A model generated the notes under the pieces. It saw nothing but the letters and a program-made list of their open reading frames with translations, was not told where the DNA came from and ran no database searches. A stretch of DNA of 64,000 nucleotides from Mugil cephalus (lineage: Eukaryota > Chordata > Actinopteri > Mugiliformes > Mugilidae), in NCBI RefSeq assembly GCF_022458985.1, contig NC_061782.1:24069672-24133671 (forward strand). The letters run 5' to 3'. Position 1 is the stretch's first letter. Each line of letters opens with the position of its first letter. Positions 59,127 to 64,000 of this stretch are shown piece after piece. Made by a program: the position numbers and the translations under genes.

Positions 59127-59304
59127 ATACAGCAATCAGCACATGGACACAATGAATAATGTGTATACAGCCAGCTTCATGTGGGCAGGAAATAGTTTGA
59201 TTTTAGTTGTCGTTGTAGGAAGCTTCATAGCAGCTTTTCTGTAGGCTCTGGCTATGGATACATGTTTTATAGTTCTATATAAACTATATTATCAATTACA
59301 TTCA

Positions 59305-59310
59305 AATAAA
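59305..59310 (+). promoter_or_regulatory. Polyadenylation signal of the receptor gene
   Basis: AATAAA about 180 nt after the stop codon, the first canonical signal downstream, giving a short 3' untranslated region. Confidence 0.55.
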
Positions 59311-59330
59311 TGATGCCTAATCACGTTTGC

Positions 59331-62300
59331 CTGATTGTCATTGTCCATGCAGTAAGACGCAGTAAAGAAAAAAACGTGGAGCCAATAAAAAGTATTCAGT
59401 GGCTTTGTGGGAAGATAGTTTGATTTGCACTTCATCCACGTTTCCACCTTTGTGGATAAAGACGTAATAATATGACAGCAGATGTCATAACATAAAGATG
59501 TCTCATAATTGCCCCTCGGGGATAAATAACTTTTTTTCTTATTCTGATTCTAATATGGAAAACAAACTCCACTGTTTCTTCAGTCTTTGTTCATGCAAGC
59601 TTTGACACACATACAATGGAAGGTTGTCTTCTGATCTGCAGCAGCTCCACTCAGGTCTTTATTTGAAGATGTTGGAATTTGACAGTTAAACTTACTGGGA
59701 GGTAAAAATAACCATACTTTTTACAACCCTAGTTGCTTCTTGAACATCACAAAAAAGGCCTAATTCTTACAGATGAATTCCTCCGCTAACAAGAAGATGA
59801 GAAGATGAGAATCACAGACAAAATAGAAAGGCGTACTAACGCAGGTTTATATCAGTGTTTATAACAGTGTTGAAGTTTTGATGCGTTGAATTACCCTGCA
59901 TCACTGTTTAGTTTCTGGGCAGTCCATTCAAGTGTTCAAGGTTTTGCTAAAGACTCAAAAGCAGCATCATGTCACACAGCTGTGAGTCAGGAGGTTTTCC
60001 TCTTGATAAAGATCAAGGAACCAAACTGCTGTTTATCTGTCACTGAGCTCTGAACATGCAAAGCGTAACTGCTTTTTTTTAATTTTTTTTTACAAGCAAT
60101 CTGTGTTTAATGTCTATGTTTAAATCTATGTTTTTAAATGAAGCAACATCAAGAACGATAAACTGTATGTGTTTTTTGCCTCAATACTAAACTTATTGTA
60201 ACTTCTTGAAAAAAATAGTATAAATTCAGCACATTTAGTTTTAAATGTAAACAAACCTTGTGGAAATTAGCGTCATTTATACTTGTGTCTTCGTCAGTCT
60301 GACTTGCTCTATAAAAACATCACCCAAACGGTGCTGTTTCTTTTTTGCCAGTTGAGTTTATTTTTATTTTTATTTTTATGTTTGTATCTCGGAACCTCCT
60401 CAGTTAACCTTTCTTCAATGCGTTCCATCTTTATTGATCAAACAATCAATTTGAATAGGGGAGATGGAGGAGCATTACATTTTTGGGAGATGCCCATGAG
60501 CTACGGCGCTAGGGTCCGTGTATGCTCCACACCGTATCTATGGTGTCACACTGACTCAGAAGTCTAAATTACTGAGTGAGAGGAAGCTGCTCTTCAGAGG
60601 GAAAAGGCTGACACTGCCATGTTCAGCTGGATTCAGATGCCTGTTCCCTGTCTTCCTTCATCCAGCGTTTTTTTGAGACAGCTCAGTGAGCAGGATAGGC
60701 CACAACGGCACTAGCTGCTTGCTCTCATTGCAACAGCACATACCCTGTTGTTTGGAAACAGCAGATGATAACGATACAGTGTTGGCTCGAGCTACAGCCA
60801 CCAGAGCAACACTAGTTCAAGCAGTCAGGGAAATAAGAATAAATCTGATCTCAGGGGGCTTAAGGGGTGGACTTTAGTCCGTCGAAAATGTTGCTCTGCT
60901 GATATGACGATGCCTCTCAAACCTGCTGCCTTTTCATTAGGTCTGGCACTTTAGTTGTGGGCATATGGTAAAGGTAAAGATAAAGTGCTTTTATTGTCAT
61001 CATTATACATTTGTACAACAAAAGTTCATGGTCTGATGGTGGGTTAGTCCTGAGCCACTGTGACTGACTGCACCGCCACTGTGGGCCAAACTGAGCTGTC
61101 GCCTACCATCCATGATTTTTGATGACGGTAGGAGGAAAATGGAACCCTCCCAAGTATAGAACCCAGTATAGAACCCGGGATCACTAGCAGAAAGCTGGTG
61201 ATAGGACAATGCAGACTGACATGCATCGTGAGTGATCCAATCACAAGCGTCCAGCTTTAAAGTAAATGCACAAACGAACGCAATGAGGAAGCAGTTTTAG
61301 AGATTTGATCTATAACTGAAATGAAAGATGGTCTGAGATGCATTTGACCTTATTCCTTTGGTAGCTTGTACACATAATGAGGTACTGATGGTCACATTAA
61401 CGACCAAATAGAGGTGCTCTTACTTCATGGGATTTCTGCCTCATTCACTGAGAATTAAACACACAACCACTATTATAGTGATTACCTAGTGTCTGATCAC
61501 TGGTGTTATTTACCTTAATTACCAGAGATTACGTTGCAAAAGAAAACGTCCTGAGTTTGAGTTATAATCAGACTTTTTGTTCAGATCTGGAAAATAACTA
61601 AGGTCAGGCTGGAGATCAATATAAATAATAACAACTTGAGTGTGGTGCAACAGTGCAGTTTGTGGTTCTGAAAAAGCGGTAGGTAGAGATTCATTTGAGG
61701 CAGCCACTGTCAAAATACTCTGCTGCACTTCAAATAATGTTGTTGCTTATTTTCTTAAGTGCTGACTAGGGACATATGTGGATAAACATTTTAATACCAC
61801 GTATGAACACAGGCACTAAAAGCTGGTTACCTGTGATTAGATTGTCCAGGTTGGATGTTAATGCTAGGTTGGAACAAGGCCTTAGAAGGTATAATGCAAA
61901 TAATAATAGTAAAAACAATAAACATGTACAATTGTAATTATTTATATGCGTTATTAATGTTTGGACTCTTCATGCCTTGTGTTTTCCTCCATATGTTGCA
62001 GTTGTGAGCCTTCATGCTAGTTAAGTGGCGGACAAATGCAGACGCCTTACAAATCTGGCATAATTATCAACAGAGTGGTTTTCTCTCAGTCTGACGAAGG
62101 ATGTAGAAGCTTTTTGTTTGTTTTCTTCTGATGATAAAAAAAAGCTGCTGTGGAGGAGGAGAAACCACTCAAACTCTGATGGCTTTCCTTACTTTGGTGT
62201 AGCAAATGCATTCCATGCTGTCAGACACATATTTTAACTATACCTGCGTTGACTAAATATACAGAACCCGTGGCTCATCAGTGTATAAAAATTACATCTG

Positions 62301-62616
62301 AACATATGTTTAACAAAGAGAGGTGCAAAGTGTGCTTGACAAAGATGACAATGCCACAGAGGAAGCAAAGCAATGTGCTGTGCAAGTGATGTTAGTATGC
62401 GCTCAGCACATTCAAAACACTGGGGGGGTTAGAGTCCCACTGACATGTGCTGACCAGTACAAGCTTTACCTAATGATCAGCAGCTGTGATACCGACAAGT
62501 CAGAACAAAGCTTCACACATGAGAAAACAAAGATCAGCCAGCAGGATCTTTGAGAGTGGGAAGGTTTCCAGAGTTATATTTTATCTTTTTAGTTCCAAGA
62601 GCAGGATCAGAATGTA
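59331..62616. other. Non-coding stretch after the receptor
   Basis: No gene recognised. A LINE-like tail (ATTGCCCCTCGGGGATAAATAAC with TTCTGATTCT repeats) lies at 59,508-59,555, and TTTTATTGTCATCATTATAC at about 60,988 looks like part of another retroposon 3' end. Frames at 60,283-60,567 and elsewhere have no domain. Confidence 0.4.
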
Positions 62617-62760
62617 GAGTTGTGGTTAGAGAGGCAACTTTAGGACCGTGAGTTCACTGGTTTGATCCCCTCTACATCTAATGTTGAGGTGCCTTTAGCA
62701 TGCACCTATAACCTCCCAAACAGGCCCTTTGCATGGCTGCGCACTTCCATTAATTAATCC
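62617..62760 (+). mobile_element. tRNA-derived SINE
   Basis: GTGGTTAGAGAGGCAACTTTAG, GACCGTGAGTTCACTGGTTTG and ATCCCCTCTAC form a tRNA-like head with box-B-like GGTTTGATCC. GAGGTGCCTTTAGCATGCAC follows, as in the copy at 43,022. The 3' part is less clear and runs into the LINE. Confidence 0.65.
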
Positions 62761-62834
62761 TCCATATTAAATCAGATGAATTTATCTTCATTAACAGGAT
62801 ATTTACCTCAGTCTTTAAAGATAATGCTAATCAG

Positions 62835-64000
62835 TTGTGTGACCATGTAAATAGGAATGGTTTGTTTCAATCAGGTTTTAGAGTTAATCACAATACATGA
62901 AGAGCTCTGGTTAAAGTTAACAACAATGTCCTCATGGCTTCAGACATTGGACTTGTCTCTATACTTGTCCTTCTAGATCTTAACGCTGCTGTTGAAACTA
63001 GTGATCACAATATTTTACTACAGTGTGATGTAGATAAAAGGAACCACATTAAATTGGTTTGAATCTAATCTACACACATTCCACACACATTCCAGTTTGT
63101 CCATCTCAACAATAATTCTTCTACTTACACAAAGGTAAGCTATGGAGTCCCTCAGGGTTCTGTGCTAGGACCAATATTATTCACATTATACATGCTTCCC
63201 TTAGGCAATATTATTAGAAAGCACGGCATAAACTTCCATGCTATGCAGATGATACCCAGCTATATTTATCCAAGAACCCAGATGAAACTAATCAGCTGGC
63301 TAAACTCCAAGCATGCCTTAAAGACATAAAGGATCGGATGACCTGTAATTTTCTACTCTCACACAAAACAGAAGTCATTGTATTTGGCATTACCGTGGCC
63401 TCCAGCACTACTGTGAAAAACCTTGGTGTTATATTTGACCAGGATTTGTCCTTTAATTCTCACATAAAGCAGGTGACCAGGACTGCTTTCTTTCACCTGC
63501 GAAATATCGTCAAAATTAGGAACATCCTTTCTCAGAGTGATGCTGAAAAACTAGTTTGTGCATTTGTGTCTTCCAGGCTGGATTATTGTAACTCATTACT
63601 GTCTGGCTGTCCAAATAGCTCTTTAAAAAGCCTCCAATTGATTAAAATGCTGCAGCAAGATCACTGACAGGAATTAGCAAGAGAGGTCATATTACTCCCA
63701 TTTGAGCTTCTGAACCATCCCTTAATATGCTGCAATAAGCCTAGGCAACTGAGCACATGCCCTCTACTCTCTTCTCTTTCACACCATACTCCTATCATGT
63801 ACTTTGTTTTCTCTGGCACCCAGCTCTCATCCTTTATTTTCTCATCCAATTTCTTCTCTAATATTAGTCATGCAATTCTGTGCAACTACTGTACAGCATG
63901 TTAATTGCTGTGCCTCCCTCTGACCCCTCCCCCTTCCATCCACCCCCTTCCCCTTCCCTCCTCCTCCTCCTCCTCCATCTTCTTGTGAATGTCTCACAAG
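62835..64000 (+). mobile_element. L2/CR1-like LINE, 5'-truncated and frameshifted
   Basis: Reverse-transcriptase motifs appear in order: LFQSGFRVNHNT (about 62,860), [13 protein letters not shown] (63,144-63,182), the catalytic YADDTQLY (63,242-63,265), and VKNLGVIFDQDLSF with SSRLDYCNSLLSG in the open frame 63,338-63,667. The first motif pair lies in different frames (GVPQG at phase 0, YADD at phase 2), so a base has been lost between them, and stops interrupt the upstream part. The C-rich 3' region with CCCTCTGACCCCTCC, and a (CTC)n stretch at 63,957-63,976, look like the element's 3' untranslated part, running to the window edge. Endonuclease and ORF1 are absent. Confidence 0.85.

Noticed and set aside
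1..64000. tRNA, rRNA or snRNA genes
   Set aside because: Only tRNA-like SINE heads were seen; no intact cloverleaf or known small RNA was recognised by eye.

Overview
The window looks like gene-poor teleost fish DNA. The grounds are very short introns (about 70-120 bp), a mix of Tc1/mariner, hAT-like, LTR, L2/CR1-type LINE and tRNA-derived SINE relics in forms familiar from ray-finned fish, and long AT-rich stretches without genes. Nothing suggests bacterial, viral or organellar DNA. Only one intact protein-coding gene is convincing: a three-exon class A G-protein-coupled receptor at 58,090-59,126 (+). A decayed tandem copy of it lies about 2 kb upstream (55,8xx-56,37x).

Layout: 1-928 holds no gene. 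937-4,158 is a 3.2 kb foldback DNA transposon with arms of about 1.45 kb and an exact 8-bp target duplication. 4.2-17 kb is mostly unique non-coding DNA with SINE/LINE-tail fragments; at 11.2-11.65 kb a local duplication carries a perfect 31-bp-arm palindrome. 17.2-18.9 kb has a long (AT)n tract and a mariner relic split by a solo LTR with a 5-bp duplication. 23.0-23.7 kb has the reverse nesting, mariner inside an LTR-like remnant. 27.64-28.12 kb is an hAT-like relic.

The standout is 29.5-40.76 kb: a tandem array of about 45-50 units of roughly 130-150 bp. Each unit is built like a complete exon plus mini-intron: an exon-like core of 60, 64 or 74-76 nt ending GATG, a GTAAGG donor, a TTAAC branch-point-like motif about 25 nt before the acceptor, a pyrimidine tract and TTTTTCAG. 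The units sit in a higher-order pattern, with five copies of a 600-750 bp spacer block recurring about every 2 kb. The array ends in a plausible terminal exon with an AATAAA signal at 40,739. No single reading frame runs through all units, so it may be a non-coding multi-exon transcript, an alternatively spliced gene or a decayed repeat-exon gene. Copies between about 32.3 and 39.8 kb show many single-base indels, suggesting either decay or unpolished long-read sequence.

40.8-58 kb is again largely non-coding, with SINEs, an hAT-type MITE (50.56-50.81 kb), a minus-strand LINE fragment (53.6-54.1 kb) and two short perfect hairpins. The end of the window (62.8-64.0 kb) is a 5'-truncated, frameshifted L2/CR1-like LINE on the + strand, with a SINE just upstream.

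Family names for repeats rest on recalled consensus features, not on a search. The spliced gene model of the receptor was worked out base by base and is in frame throughout.
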